Below are positions 47,188 to 56,339 of a DNA stretch of 64,000 nt, in pieces. The stretch's first letter is position 1. Each line of letters starts with the position of its first letter. The position numbers and the translations under genes were made by a program. Origin of the DNA: Robiginitomaculum sp. (GTDB taxonomy: Bacteria > Pseudomonadota > Alphaproteobacteria > Caulobacterales > Maricaulaceae); assembly GCA_002733605.1 (NCBI GenBank), contig NVWK01000013.1, positions 1 to 64,000 of the forward strand, in the 5' to 3' direction. Under the pieces are notes generated by a model. That model was not told where the DNA came from, ran no database searches, and was given only the letters and a program-made list of their open reading frames with translations.

Positions 47188-47799
47188 TTACCGCACACGT
47201 TTAACACCGATAGCCGGGCCGCGACCATTGACTTGCAGCAAGAAACTACCAAGCGCGGCCTTTCTTATATGCGCGTTACCGGGCGTTTTTTTGCTGACCC
47301 GTATCCTTTTGTTATCAACCTGCTGCCAAACTTGACCATTTTTCAAATAGAATCGCGTCTGTTTATAGCCGAATATCTTGGTTCTGGAGATTTCCAGAAC
47401 AACATTTGATCGCCCACTTTCAATATCCTTAGGCTTGAATGCTTTTTTACCCACACTCGCAACCGTATTCTTCGCGTCTCCGAATAATTTTCCAAGCTTC
47501 GGCAAGGACGGAATGTTAAAACCAAATGATTCCCGCTCAATAACTTCCACATCGGCCTTGCTCACCGCAATAATGTCGCCACTTTTCTGTGCCGTCTCCA
47601 GACGCCCCACGGCCTTATCATAGCAGCTCAGCCGCGCTTGCTCGTCATCGAGCGTACGGCACGCAAAAACACTGGATAGAGCCATAGGAGGCGCCGCCAT
47701 ATCCGACGCGGCATCAGGGACCTGCGCCGCCGCACAAAAGGCTGTTCCCGTGAAAAACGCGACAGTTAAAACTCTAAATATAAATTTATGATTTTGCAC
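47188..47799 (-). CDS. Secreted protein of unknown function
   Basis: A 203-residue protein with a clear signal peptide (FRVLTVAFFTGTAFCAAAQ, cut near AAA-Q). The mature part begins with FACRTLDDEQARLSCYDKAVG, a cysteine-paired motif seen in many periplasmic proteins of Proteobacteria. A basic C-terminal domain contains TKIFGYKQTRFYLKNGQVWQ and ends in GPAIGVKRVR. I cannot name the family. It is divergent from the large receptor at 48.0 kb and lies upstream of the TPR regulator on the same strand. Confidence 0.7.
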   Translation of the reverse strand: MQNHKFIFRVLTVAFFTGTAFCAAAQVPDAASDMAAPPMALSSVFACRTLDDEQARLSCYDKAVGRLETAQKSGDIIAVSKADVEVIERESFGFNIPSLPKLGKLFGDAKNTVASVGKKAFKPKDIESGRSNVVLEISRTKIFGYKQTRFYLKNGQVWQQVDNKRIRVSKKTPGNAHIRKAALGSFLLQVNGRGPAIGVKRVR

Positions 47800-48022
47800 A
47801 CTAAACTCCTGATAACACTTGTGGTTAAGTACACCGTATACCTGCCTTATTCAACAGATATTGAGGTGTGTTGCATTTTCGCAACATTGTTCATTAAAAA
47901 ATGTTAAAGTTGCCATTTTGTAATATAGAGCCTTGAACTCCCTTTTTAATTCAATAGTGTCCGCTCCGAGTGTAGCCTTGACTACAATAGAATATTTTTG
48001 AACCAGTTTGAAGGGGATTCAA

Positions 48023-51000
48023 TTGAAAAACTTAGATAAAACACGCCTATTCCACTCTACGATGTTGGGAGGCCTATTGCTTGGGTTTGCATTGCCAGCC
48101 TATGCACAAGCACAGGAAACACCTGTTGAAGTTATCCAGATAGACGAAGCTGTTGAAGAAGATGACGAAGACCAGGGCGATGTAATCATCGTTACCGGTT
48201 CTCGTCTGCGTCGTAACGTATTTACATCTGCATCTCCGCTTCAGGTTATTGATGGTGAATTTGCTCGCGATCTTGGCCTCGTTGATGCGGCTGATCTTCT
48301 CGGTCAAACAACTGTTGTCCAGGGACAGCAAATATCAACAGGCGTTTCCACGTCTGCGGGTGTATCAACCATTAATGGCCCAGGGTCTGCAACTGCATCC
48401 CTTCGTGGACTGTCTTCAGGACGTACCCTCGTTTTGATCAATGGCCGTCGTTTGGCACCTGCTGGTGTACGGGGCGTTCCAAGTGCACCTGACTTGAACC
48501 TGATCCCAGGAACATTGATCAAGCGCGTGGACATACTCCTAGACGGCGCGTCTTCAGTTTACGGTTCTGACGCTGTTGCCGGTGTTGTGAACTATATCCT
48601 TCGCGACGACTTTGACGGCGTTCAGCTTGATGTCTTTGCGACAATGCCTGAATTTTCCGGTAGTGAAGGTCACCAAGAAGTTTTCACAGCCACAGCTGGT
48701 ATATCTAGCGACAAAGGCTTTATCGGTTTAGCGGTAGAACACAGCCGGACTGACGGTTATAACGAGAGCTCAATTGGTGAATTTTACGAGCCATATGCTG
48801 GCGGATGTAAAAGTACATATGCGATCGGCGCAAGTGGTGAGATTTATGACGCTTGTGGCGGTTCTTTCGGCGCGGGCGCGATCAGTTCCGGGGCTGGATT
48901 CTTTGGTGTGCAAATTGGTGCGAATGTACCAGGACTGCCTGCCAACTTCGTGCCAATCCCTGTAACGGCTGGTCTGCTTGGACCAGATGATCTTGGTGGT
49001 CAGCAACTTCTCCTCTTCCCAGAAGAGCTAGAAGCGGCATTCTCACCAGATTTCCAGCGGACTTCCATTTTCACAATTGGCGAATATAACCTAGGTGGAT
49101 ATGGCGACATGACGGCTTATTTTGAAGCCTCCCACGCCATTCGCGATACAAACACAAATACTAAAGGACAGGGCAGAGTTTCAATTCCAGGCACTTATGT
49201 TTTGAACGAATTTGGTTTTGATCTTACACAGTATTTTGGCAACCAGTTTATTAATGACACCAGAGTTGAACAAACACGTATGATCGTTGGTCTTCGTGGC
49301 GAAGTTCCTTTCATGGAAAAAGTCGGCTTGAACAACTGGGGCTATGACACCTATGTAAGCTATTCTCGCTCTAGTGGTTCGGATAGAATTAAGGGTATTC
49401 CTTTCAATCCGCGTTTGGAGCAAACGACCGCCAATACGAGATGGGACCCTGTTGCAGGTGAATATGTTTGTGACGACCGGACAATCTCTGGCCAGTCCCA
49501 AGGCGTTAGCTGTCGTCCTCTTGACTTCCAAGATCCAACATTCTTGTTGACTGGACGTTTTGTAGACCAAGCCGACAATGACTATTTGTTCCCGAACCGT
49601 CTAACAGATACAACGGTTAAACAAACCGTCTATTCCGGTTACCTCTCGGGCGACCTTTTCGAAGTCCCGACTGGCGGCATGATCATTGCTGGTTTCGGTG
49701 GTGAATATCGTAGAGACGAGATTGTAACATATACATCTTTGTCAGGCGATTTCTTAGGCTTTGCCTCTGATCCAGGATCCAATGGCGCACGTTCACTTCA
49801 CGAAGTTTTCGGCGAAATTGAAGTCCCTCTTCTTAGAGATCATCCGCTTGCCCATGATTTAACCCTCAATGGTGCGGCTCGCTACACAAGCGAAAACAAT
49901 TTCGGTTCAGAAGTGACTTACAGCATTAAAGGACTGTACTCACCTGTAGAATGGTTCACCTTCAAAGGCACATACGGTACGTCTTTCCGTGCGCCTAATC
50001 TGGGCGAGCAATTCGGCGGGAGCGTTACAGGCTTTGCTCCTGCAGGCTATAGTGATCCATGTCGCGTACCCGGTATTACTGTTCCGTTTACAGACTTTGA
50101 TAATGATCCAAATACGCCGGATACGCGTAATTATGATCCATCACTTGAGAACCGTGATTCCACGGTTATTCAAAACTGTCTCAATGGCGGCGGGCCTTTC
50201 GGTCTATCAGCTACAGCTCCATTCGAACTTGGAGTTCGCGGTCTAGGCGGTGTTTCTCCGGTTTTCTTCGGTTCACCAACCTTGGTTGCCAGCGGGTCTA
50301 ACCCAGATCTAAAAGCTGAAACTTCTAATGCTATATCTTTGGGTGCGGTGTTTGATCAGCCATGGACGGATAAGTTTGACCTCAAACTTGCTGTGACATA
50401 TTTTGAGATCACTGTTAAAGATGAAGTCGACTCTCTGAGTGCAAATACAATCGTTAACCGGTGTTATAACTCTATCGGCTTAAGCGATCCGACTTGTGCA
50501 TTCATCACACGTGCACCACGTGACCCATTGGTGGATACATCTGGAGAAGTGACATTCGTTTCAGCGCTTAACCAAAACTTGGGTGAACAAATTGTAGAAG
50601 GTATTGATTATAATGCCGAGTTTAACTACGAATTTAACGCACCATTTACGGACGCACCGATTGATTACGGGTTTATACTCCGGGCAACTCAATCTCTGAC
50701 ACAAACGGAAGAGCAAATCACAGTTGACGGTACGGATATTGATGACGATTTGGGCGAGTTTGGTAATCCAGTATGGCGTCTGTCTATGACAAGTGTAATA
50801 AATTGGAAAGATTTCGGCTTCGTATTCCAAACTCGTTACATCGGCAGTCAAATTGAAGACAATGCTGATCCGGAAGATCCTGTAACATCTGGCTTCTCGC
50901 CTTGTGTACAAGCAGGTGATACACCGTGTCTGTCTTATGATGACCTTGCTGACTACTGGTTACACACCGCATCCTTCAACTGGTCACGTGATACAGTTGT

Positions 51001-51136
51001 TGTCCGTGTCGGTGTAAGCAATTTGTTCGACACTGCACCACCACTGACCCATAATAATGGCCTAAACCTTCTTGGTGGTATTGGTTATGATCTTGGTGGA
51101 CGTACTTTCTTCGCAAACATTACGAAGAGATTTTAG
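48023..51136 (+). CDS. TonB-dependent receptor, large, probably highly expressed
   Basis: Outer-membrane receptor of 1037 residues. I start it at TTG 48023 (MKNLDKTRLF) because AAGGGG lies just upstream; an upstream in-frame TTG at 48008 overlaps that site. The signal peptide ends at LPAYAQA. An acidic stretch (EAVEEDDEDQGD) precedes the TonB-box-like VIIVTGSRLRR. The plug has ATASLRGLSSGRTLVLINGRR and GASSVYGSDAVAGVVNYIL, and the protein ends in FFANITKRF. Codon choice differs sharply from its neighbours: CGT, GGT, GCT and CTT are favoured where other genes use CGC, GGC and GCC. That is typical of very highly expressed genes, so this may be a major outer-membrane protein. Confidence 0.92.
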   Translation: MKNLDKTRLFHSTMLGGLLLGFALPAYAQAQETPVEVIQIDEAVEEDDEDQGDVIIVTGSRLRRNVFTSASPLQVIDGEFARDLGLVDAADLLGQTTVVQGQQISTGVSTSAGVSTINGPGSATASLRGLSSGRTLVLINGRRLAPAGVRGVPSAPDLNLIPGTLIKRVDILLDGASSVYGSDAVAGVVNYILRDDFDGVQLDVFATMPEFSGSEGHQEVFTATAGISSDKGFIGLAVEHSRTDGYNESSIGEFYEPYAGGCKSTYAIGASGEIYDACGGSFGAGAISSGAGFFGVQIGANVPGLPANFVPIPVTAGLLGPDDLGGQQLLLFPEELEAAFSPDFQRTSIFTIGEYNLGGYGDMTAYFEASHAIRDTNTNTKGQGRVSIPGTYVLNEFGFDLTQYFGNQFINDTRVEQTRMIVGLRGEVPFMEKVGLNNWGYDTYVSYSRSSGSDRIKGIPFNPRLEQTTANTRWDPVAGEYVCDDRTISGQSQGVSCRPLDFQDPTFLLTGRFVDQADNDYLFPNRLTDTTVKQTVYSGYLSGDLFEVPTGGMIIAGFGGEYRRDEIVTYTSLSGDFLGFASDPGSNGARSLHEVFGEIEVPLLRDHPLAHDLTLNGAARYTSENNFGSEVTYSIKGLYSPVEWFTFKGTYGTSFRAPNLGEQFGGSVTGFAPAGYSDPCRVPGITVPFTDFDNDPNTPDTRNYDPSLENRDSTVIQNCLNGGGPFGLSATAPFELGVRGLGGVSPVFFGSPTLVASGSNPDLKAETSNAISLGAVFDQPWTDKFDLKLAVTYFEITVKDEVDSLSANTIVNRCYNSIGLSDPTCAFITRAPRDPLVDTSGEVTFVSALNQNLGEQIVEGIDYNAEFNYEFNAPFTDAPIDYGFILRATQSLTQTEEQITVDGTDIDDDLGEFGNPVWRLSMTSVINWKDFGFVFQTRYIGSQIEDNADPEDPVTSGFSPCVQAGDTPCLSYDDLADYWLHTASFNWSRDTVVVRVGVSNLFDTAPPLTHNNGLNLLGGIGYDLGGRTFFANITKRF

Positions 51137-51185
51137 TCAACACCTTTGGTGTTAAATCAAGACGACACCAAACATAAATAAATAT

Positions 51186-51217
51186 AGAAGCCGCGTTCAT
51201 TAGAGCGCGGCTTCTTG
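51186..51217 (+). terminator. Terminator after the large receptor
   Basis: A perfect 10-bp stem AGAAGCCGCG/CGCGGCTTCT with a ten-base loop, 50 bases after the receptor stop. The T-run is short (TTGCT), so efficiency is uncertain. Confidence 0.7.
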
Positions 51218-51664
51218 CTATTGGGAAACCATTGTGTGATTTGCAGGAGGCTTGCAAGCCGTTTCTGAATATGAAAAATTTCATTCACGTCGACTTATAC
51301 ATTGTGAGAAATCACAACAAATAATAACGCGATTACAATGAGTTATAAGACGTTCATGATTCACAAAAGAAGATAAAACACACGCCCGAAATAAAACCCA
51401 CACATCTTTACAGCAACGAGATTTTAAATCCTTTGCAACAAGATCGCCTCCTCATCAAACATCTAAATCACACAAAGATAACGCCTTACGCACGCTTATG
51501 CTCTCTGAGAACAGGGCCTGCTAAAGCGTAGTAAACTCGCCACAGCATGCCTTGAATATGCTTATACTGTGTCTCAAAATTTTGACTTTATTCTTTGTCA
51601 GGGAACAATCCGGGCGTCCACCAACTCGCAAGCGCCGCTGGGAAGGCTAGGCACAAAGGTGCGC
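51218..51664. other. Noncoding stretch between the receptor and the IS remnant
   Basis: About 450 bases with no supported gene, RNA or repeat. Composition shifts from AT-rich (51290-51580) to GC-richer (51610-51664), where the decayed insertion sequence begins. Possibly debris of earlier insertions. Confidence 0.5.
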
Positions 51665-51970
51665 GGGAGCTTTTAGAGGTTAAAACGCCGCGCTCCATTA
51701 AGGCTGACGTAAGGCGGCGGTTCTCTTGCGCCTGATCTCACATCAGCCTGCAGCGGCCCTGAGTTATGAAATTGTTTGACCTAATCGTACATTGATTTAG
51801 TGCTGATCCCCAACCGCCCCGATACATCTTTAACCGAATAGCCACGTTCCTTAACCTGTGCCACAGCGTCTCGCTTAAACTCATCTGTATATCGTATTCC
51901 TGTTCCCATTTGTAAATCTCCTTGCTTCCAATTGTAACAAACTAGATGCCTACAAATCTAGGGGCGCATC
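51665..51970 (-). mobile_element. Decayed IS3-family insertion sequence remnant
   Basis: On the minus strand, the OrfA start and helix-turn-helix are recognisable, followed after a stop by VKQFHNSG and, in another frame, QENRRLTSALMERGVL, which resembles the leucine-zipper part of OrfA. No OrfB is present. The left side includes TGCGCCCCTAGATTTG (51951-51966), possibly part of a terminal repeat. No second end or target duplication was found by eye. Confidence 0.55.
51781..51909 (-). pseudogene. Truncated IS3-family transposase OrfA
   Basis: Encodes 42 residues: a start MGTGIRYTDEFKRDAVAQVK, then ERGYSVKDVSGRLGISTKSM and YD before a TAG stop. The family normally continues YDWVKQ; here the tryptophan codon TGG has become TAG and VKQF follows in frame, so it is a nonsense mutation. 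A good Shine-Dalgarno (AAGGAG) remains upstream. The N-terminal helix-turn-helix is intact, but the protein cannot transpose the element. Confidence 0.8.
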
Positions 51971-51997
51971 AAATGCTAAAATATACCATCCATTCCA

Positions 51998-52894
51998 TTA
52001 CTTGATTATTTTCGGAAGTTCGGCTGACAAAATGTCGAATACAAATCGGATTCTCTGGCTAGTCCGCAACTCACGATGCGAAACTAGCCACAAAGGGACT
52101 TTTATTGTATCTATTGCAGGAAGAACTATTTCAAGATTAGGGTTTTTCTCTGCTATTTTTTTAGAAATAATTCCGATTCCCAAACCTTCCTTTATAAGAG
52201 ATAGAACCAATGTCCCGCTCTGGGTAAGGATGTTTACATTGTTGGATTCAAGTAAAACTCCCATATTTTTCAAATAGGAAATGAGTATTTCTGGACGTTC
52301 AAAGCCAATAAAATCATGCTCGGAAAGATCGGCAATCGATTTTGGATAACCCCGTAAACTCAAATATTCACTTGATGCGTAGAGCTGCAGAGGTATTTCA
52401 GCAATCAATTTTCCAATTAATTCCGGCCCCTCTGGCCTGTTATGACGAAGCGCAATATCTGCCTCTCGTCTCATCAAGTCACGAATTTGATCCGTAGCAT
52501 GTATATCAATTACAATGCCAGGAGCTTGCTTTCTGATAATTTTTAGGATTGGCGGCAGATGTTCAGTCGCTAAAACATTTGTAGCAGTTATGGATACCCG
52601 ACCTTCCAATGCTTGTGACTGGCCTGCGGCCGCAAGTGTTACTAATTTTGCAGCGTGGCCCATAGATTTAAAATGATCGAATAATTGGATACCCGGCGTA
52701 GTTAAAACTAGTGAGCGGCCGACTCGCTCAAACAAAACGATCCCTAATGACTCTTCTAGCCCTGCGACCTGGCGGCTAATAGTGGGCTGTCTCTTACCAA
52801 GATATCTGGCGGCAGCAGATAATGACCCTTTCTCCACCGTAGCAAGAAATGCTCTAGCTTGATTCCAGTCAAATTTCAACAGTGGGTCCTTCAT
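51998..52894 (-). CDS. LysR-family transcriptional regulator
   Basis: A 298-residue regulator from MKDPLLKFDW; an in-frame ATG 14 codons upstream is possible but lacks a ribosome site. The winged helix is at residues ~8-65, with SLSAAARYLGKRQPTISRQVAGLEESLG as the recognition region (core AARYLGKRQPTISRQVAGLE). The rest is a periplasmic-binding-like effector domain. It is divergent from the methyltransferase gene, the usual LysR arrangement, so that operon is its likely target. The gene is AT-richer than the housekeeping genes, like its islet neighbours. Confidence 0.88.
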   Translation of the reverse strand: MKDPLLKFDWNQARAFLATVEKGSLSAAARYLGKRQPTISRQVAGLEESLGIVLFERVGRSLVLTTPGIQLFDHFKSMGHAAKLVTLAAAGQSQALEGRVSITATNVLATEHLPPILKIIRKQAPGIVIDIHATDQIRDLMRREADIALRHNRPEGPELIGKLIAEIPLQLYASSEYLSLRGYPKSIADLSEHDFIGFERPEILISYLKNMGVLLESNNVNILTQSGTLVLSLIKEGLGIGIISKKIAEKNPNLEIVLPAIDTIKVPLWLVSHRELRTSQRIRFVFDILSAELPKIIK

Positions 52895-53010
52895 CGTTTT
52901 ACGTATAAGCGTTAACGAAAAAAGCGCAATGTACATTCGATTTTTCTATGAGTAAATTTAGAATTGTCACTAATAGGGATGTAGTTCCCTTATACTATTG
53001 GAAAGAAAAA

Positions 53011-53742
53011 ATGAGCGAACACAACCAAATAGATGGATCAAAATCATCAAATTCAACGGCTCTCCCAATAAGTTTGTCGATGCATTTTTGGGATAAAATT
53101 GCATTAAAATATTCTAGAAAACGTATAGATGATCTCGAATCATATGAATACAAGTTAAACGAAACACAAACTTTTCTGCGTCCAGAATCGTTAGTGTTGG
53201 AATTCGGGTGCGGCACGGGATCAACCGCGCTTCATCACGCTTCTAAAGTCAAGCATATCCTCGCCATTGATTACTCCCGTAAAATGATCGATATCGCTCA
53301 ATCGAAATCCAAAGAAATGGATACAACTAACGTCACCTTCGAAGTCAGTGCGATCGAAAATATTCGAATGGAAAACGGTTCATTTGATGTGATCTTAGGG
53401 ATGAGTATTTTGCACCTTTTGAGGGACCCCGAAGAAGCCATTGCTCGAGTGAACAAGCTCTTAAAACCCGGCGGCGTTTTTATCTCAAGCACGCATTGTA
53501 TTGGCGATAAGACACCTTGGGTCCGCCATCTTGTTCCAATAGGGCGTTTTTTACGGATTATGCCATTTGTAAAAGTCTTCACTAAATTAGATTTAATTGG
53601 TTATTTTTTAAATACAGAATTCAAGGTCGAACATGAGTGGGAAGCATCACAAGATAAGGCAATGTTTTTCGTTGTGTCCAAAAGTAAAATTGATCAACTG
53701 GTCTCTGTTCACGGTCAAAAACGTGGGGGAAGAAATGCATAA
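53011..53742 (+). CDS. Class I SAM-dependent methyltransferase
   Basis: A 243-residue methyltransferase from MSEHNQIDGS, preferred because GGAAAG precedes it; ATG 52948 would add 21 residues with no ribosome site. SAM-binding motif I is VLEFGCGTGSTALHHA, motif II is ILAIDYSRKM, and later blocks are FDVILGMSILHLL and LLKPGGVFISSTH. These are of the UbiE/Methyltransf_11 type. The acceptor is unknown. It overlaps the next gene by eight bases. Confidence 0.82.
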   Translation: MSEHNQIDGSKSSNSTALPISLSMHFWDKIALKYSRKRIDDLESYEYKLNETQTFLRPESLVLEFGCGTGSTALHHASKVKHILAIDYSRKMIDIAQSKSKEMDTTNVTFEVSAIENIRMENGSFDVILGMSILHLLRDPEEAIARVNKLLKPGGVFISSTHCIGDKTPWVRHLVPIGRFLRIMPFVKVFTKLDLIGYFLNTEFKVEHEWEASQDKAMFFVVSKSKIDQLVSVHGQKRGGRNA

Positions 53743-54124
53743 CTCCTCATCAACCATCAGAACTAGGCTTTCACTAATGTGGGTGTTCGTTGTTCTCAAC
53801 TTCTTGGCTCGGGATTTTCATGAACTGGCTAGGCCTGGCATGCTAAACCAAATGATGGAGGGAACTGTAAATGGGGTCGAAATAACTGAGCAGCTGATGT
53901 TGCTGGGCGGAGTAATGATTGAAGTGCCCATCTTAATGACAGTCCTAACGCTTTTTGCCGATAAAAAAATTGGTCAGTGGGTAAATATAATCGCAGCTGT
54001 TTTTACCATGGCAGTTATCGGGATGAATAACTTGGAGCCTGATTTAGATAATATTTTCTTCATGACTATCAAAATATCCGCCTTGATTTATATTATACGA
54101 ACAGCTTGGAATTGGAAGACCTAA
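53735..54124 (+). CDS. Four-helix membrane protein, DUF6326-like
   Basis: A 129-residue integral membrane protein from MHNSSSTIRT, with GGGGGAAG just upstream of the ATG. The opening SLMWVFVVLNFLARDFHELARPG resembles DUF6326 proteins (core LMWVFVVLNFLARDF); four hydrophobic segments follow. It overlaps the methyltransferase by eight bases and precedes the nucleoside hydrolase by three, so the three form an operon. The function of the family is unknown. Confidence 0.7.
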   Translation: MHNSSSTIRTRLSLMWVFVVLNFLARDFHELARPGMLNQMMEGTVNGVEITEQLMLLGGVMIEVPILMTVLTLFADKKIGQWVNIIAAVFTMAVIGMNNLEPDLDNIFFMTIKISALIYIIRTAWNWKT

Positions 54125-54127
54125 GCC

Positions 54128-55180
54128 TTGGTAGCCGTCATTAAAGCTTGGGCTTACATACTAGCAACTTTGCTTGGCGGATGCGTTTCTCTCCCCGAAA
54201 ATGGGCCACTAGTGGGAAATATTCAACTCAAGGATATCACATGGAAGGATACTGTCGCTAAGTCGGTTTGGATCGACACAGATGCGGCTTGTTCTGGTAA
54301 AACTTTGATCTTGGATCCTGATGATTGCTGGGCAATTCTATACGCCATAAAGTCTCCCTACTTGGATATCCTTGGCATAAGTTCAGTACATGGGAACACC
54401 ACGTCCTCAACAGCTATAAAGAGTATTCAGGACGTATTTTCTAATACGAATACTTCGGGTGGTTCGCCCGTAGAATTAATTGCACATAAAGGTGCAAATA
54501 AAAAGTACAGCCAAATATCTGACAAAAAATTAAATGAAGCTGTAATGGCCTTGGCACAAAAATTAACGCATGAGAAAGTCACGATCATTGCCCTCGGACC
54601 GCTAACAAATATTGCCTTATTAATTGATTGGCGTCCGGAACTTGTGGCAAACATTGAGAGTATAGTAGTCGTTGGCGGCCAACGAACTACGGGACCCTTA
54701 CGCCCAATAGGCAGTATTTTGGGCTTTCGTGATCTGAATATTCGGAAGGATTTAGAAGCCTTTAAGCGGGTACTAGACGCTGACATACCAATCACTTTAC
54801 TACCATTCGAAATAGCGCAAAAACTGACAATAAGTCCATCAGATCTAAAATATCTTGCGTCCTCTGATATGGGGGCGAGGTGGGTCGCTAAACGATCCCG
54901 GCGTTGGGGTTTTTTTTGGCGGCTCACTACAGATGTACGTGGGTTTCACCCCTTTGATCTAATGGCTGTTTCGTTTACTGCAGACCCATCACAGTTTAAC
55001 TGCAAACCCGCAGTCGGTAACTTAATTAAAAGCCATGGCTTTTCAAGGAGAGTAGAGCTTCTGGTCAAGCTCAAAGAGACCGGGAACATCGAATATTGCC
55101 TTGATGTCAAAAAGGGTTTTAAGGCTAACGTTTTAAATACACTGACCCGTCAGGAAGTAACTCGTAATTTACTGCCGTGA
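54128..55180 (+). CDS. Nucleoside-hydrolase-like lipoprotein
   Basis: A 350-residue exported protein of the inosine-uridine nucleoside hydrolase fold. It begins with TTG; the signal ends in a lipobox (ATLLGGC). The metal site is an expanded form of the usual DTDPGxDD: WIDTDAACSGKTLILDPDDCW. Other family blocks are VHGNTT, ALGPLTNIAL, the IVVVGGQ turn, and the active-site HPFDLMA. The reaction would be cleavage of the N-glycosidic bond of a nucleoside, outside the cytoplasm. Expanded DxD variants are a subgroup of the family. It is the last gene of the islet. Confidence 0.8.
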   Translation: MVAVIKAWAYILATLLGGCVSLPENGPLVGNIQLKDITWKDTVAKSVWIDTDAACSGKTLILDPDDCWAILYAIKSPYLDILGISSVHGNTTSSTAIKSIQDVFSNTNTSGGSPVELIAHKGANKKYSQISDKKLNEAVMALAQKLTHEKVTIIALGPLTNIALLIDWRPELVANIESIVVVGGQRTTGPLRPIGSILGFRDLNIRKDLEAFKRVLDADIPITLLPFEIAQKLTISPSDLKYLASSDMGARWVAKRSRRWGFFWRLTTDVRGFHPFDLMAVSFTADPSQFNCKPAVGNLIKSHGFSRRVELLVKLKETGNIEYCLDVKKGFKANVLNTLTRQEVTRNLLP

Positions 55181-55406
55181 ATGAATGATTGATGTCATGT
55201 GAGGAATTGTCTGACGTCAGCGCCTACGCTCATAATGGTAACGCTCATTGCGCCTCATCAGGTATGCATCTTGGTTTCTCATGCAGAAATTACAACACAT
55301 TGACACACAAAATGACCCACAAAATATAGATTTTTGCAACAAAGCCTCTAAGCAGTAAAATATATTGTTATATTTCAATGACTTATGTAAAATTAAGAAG
55401 AAAAAG

Positions 55407-55493
55407 TGGTGCGGGCGGCCGGAATTGAACCGGCACTCCTATACAGGAACAAGATTTTAAGTCTTGCGTGTCTACCAATTCCACCACGCCCGC
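55407..55493 (-). tRNA. tRNA-Leu (anticodon UAA)
   Basis: Reading the minus strand, the acceptor GCGGGCG pairs with CGCCCGC, followed by discriminator A and an encoded CCA. The D-arm (GGTGGAATTGGTAGAC), the anticodon arm CAAGA-CTTAAAA-TCTTG with anticodon TAA, a long variable arm (GTTCCTGTATAGGAGT) and the T-loop GGTTCAATTCC are all present; the long variable arm marks a class II tRNA. A T-rich tract follows the 3' end at 55386-55406. The 3' end faces the AT-rich islet. Confidence 0.96.
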
Positions 55494-55599
55494 ATGTGCG
55501 TTTTGGAAACGTCTTGGCTAAGGAGCGCAATATGGCAAACAATTGCGCGAATGCCAGTTAAAAATTGCAAGAACTGCATTTTTTTCGCATACAAGCCTT

Positions 55600-56304
55600 A
55601 TGAAATTCACATCCTCTCTCCTCAAAGGCCGTTTAGTCCTGCGTTACAAACGTTTTTTAGCCGATATAGAGCTTGAAAACGGCGAACACATCACGGCCCA
55701 TTGTGCCAACCCCGGATCAATGGCGGGCCTGAAAGCACCAGGGTGCCCCGTCTGGGTCGCCAAGACAGATAACCCGAAGCGCAAGCTAAAATATGACTGG
55801 CACATTATAGAAGAGCCTGAACACGGCGTTCTGGTTGGCATACACACAAATTGGCCGAACAAATTGGTGGCAGAGGCCCTCAAAGCAGATCATATACCCG
55901 AGCTTGCCGGATATGACGCCATCCGCCCGGAAGTAAAGTACGGCAAAAACAGCCGCATTGACTTTCTACTGGAACGCGAAGGCCATCCCCCCTGTTATGT
56001 CGAGGTTAAAAGCATAACCTTCTCGCGTATTCAGGGACTAGCCGAGTTCCCCGATAGCCCGACAGCGCGGGGCACCAAGCATTTAGGCGAATTACAGGCC
56101 ATGGCCGAACAAGGCGCGCGCGCCGTGATGTTATATGTGATACAAAGAGAGGATTGTCAGCGCTTCACAATTGCCAAAGATATTGACCCCGCCTATGAAA
56201 AGGCCAGAATTGAAGCGCAAAAGTCAGGACTTGAGAGCTTGGCATATGCGTGTAAGATAACCCCACAGGAAATATACATAACCACTCCGGTACGCATTGT
56301 ATAA
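55600..56304 (+). CDS. sfsA: Sugar fermentation stimulation protein homologue SfsA
   Basis: A 234-residue protein from MKFTSSLLKG, chosen because the family begins there; upstream in-frame codons run into the tRNA leader. Conserved blocks are HCANPGSMAGL, GRNSRIDF-like YGKNSRIDFLLE, YVEVKS and FPDSPTARGTKHLGEL. The PD-(D/E)XK-like nuclease fold and DNA binding are reported for the family, but its physiological role is unclear. It is 35 bases upstream of map. Confidence 0.92.
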   Translation: MKFTSSLLKGRLVLRYKRFLADIELENGEHITAHCANPGSMAGLKAPGCPVWVAKTDNPKRKLKYDWHIIEEPEHGVLVGIHTNWPNKLVAEALKADHIPELAGYDAIRPEVKYGKNSRIDFLLEREGHPPCYVEVKSITFSRIQGLAEFPDSPTARGTKHLGELQAMAEQGARAVMLYVIQREDCQRFTIAKDIDPAYEKARIEAQKSGLESLAYACKITPQEIYITTPVRIV

Positions 56305-56339
56305 ATACGAACCCAGAAAAAACAGACAAGAGAACAGAC

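Noticed and set aside
55407-55440. Search for a direct repeat of the tRNA-Leu 3' end as an attachment-site pair
   Set aside because: I found no second copy of the 3' tRNA sequence in 51.2-55.4 kb and no integrase gene, so integration at the tRNA is suggested only by position.
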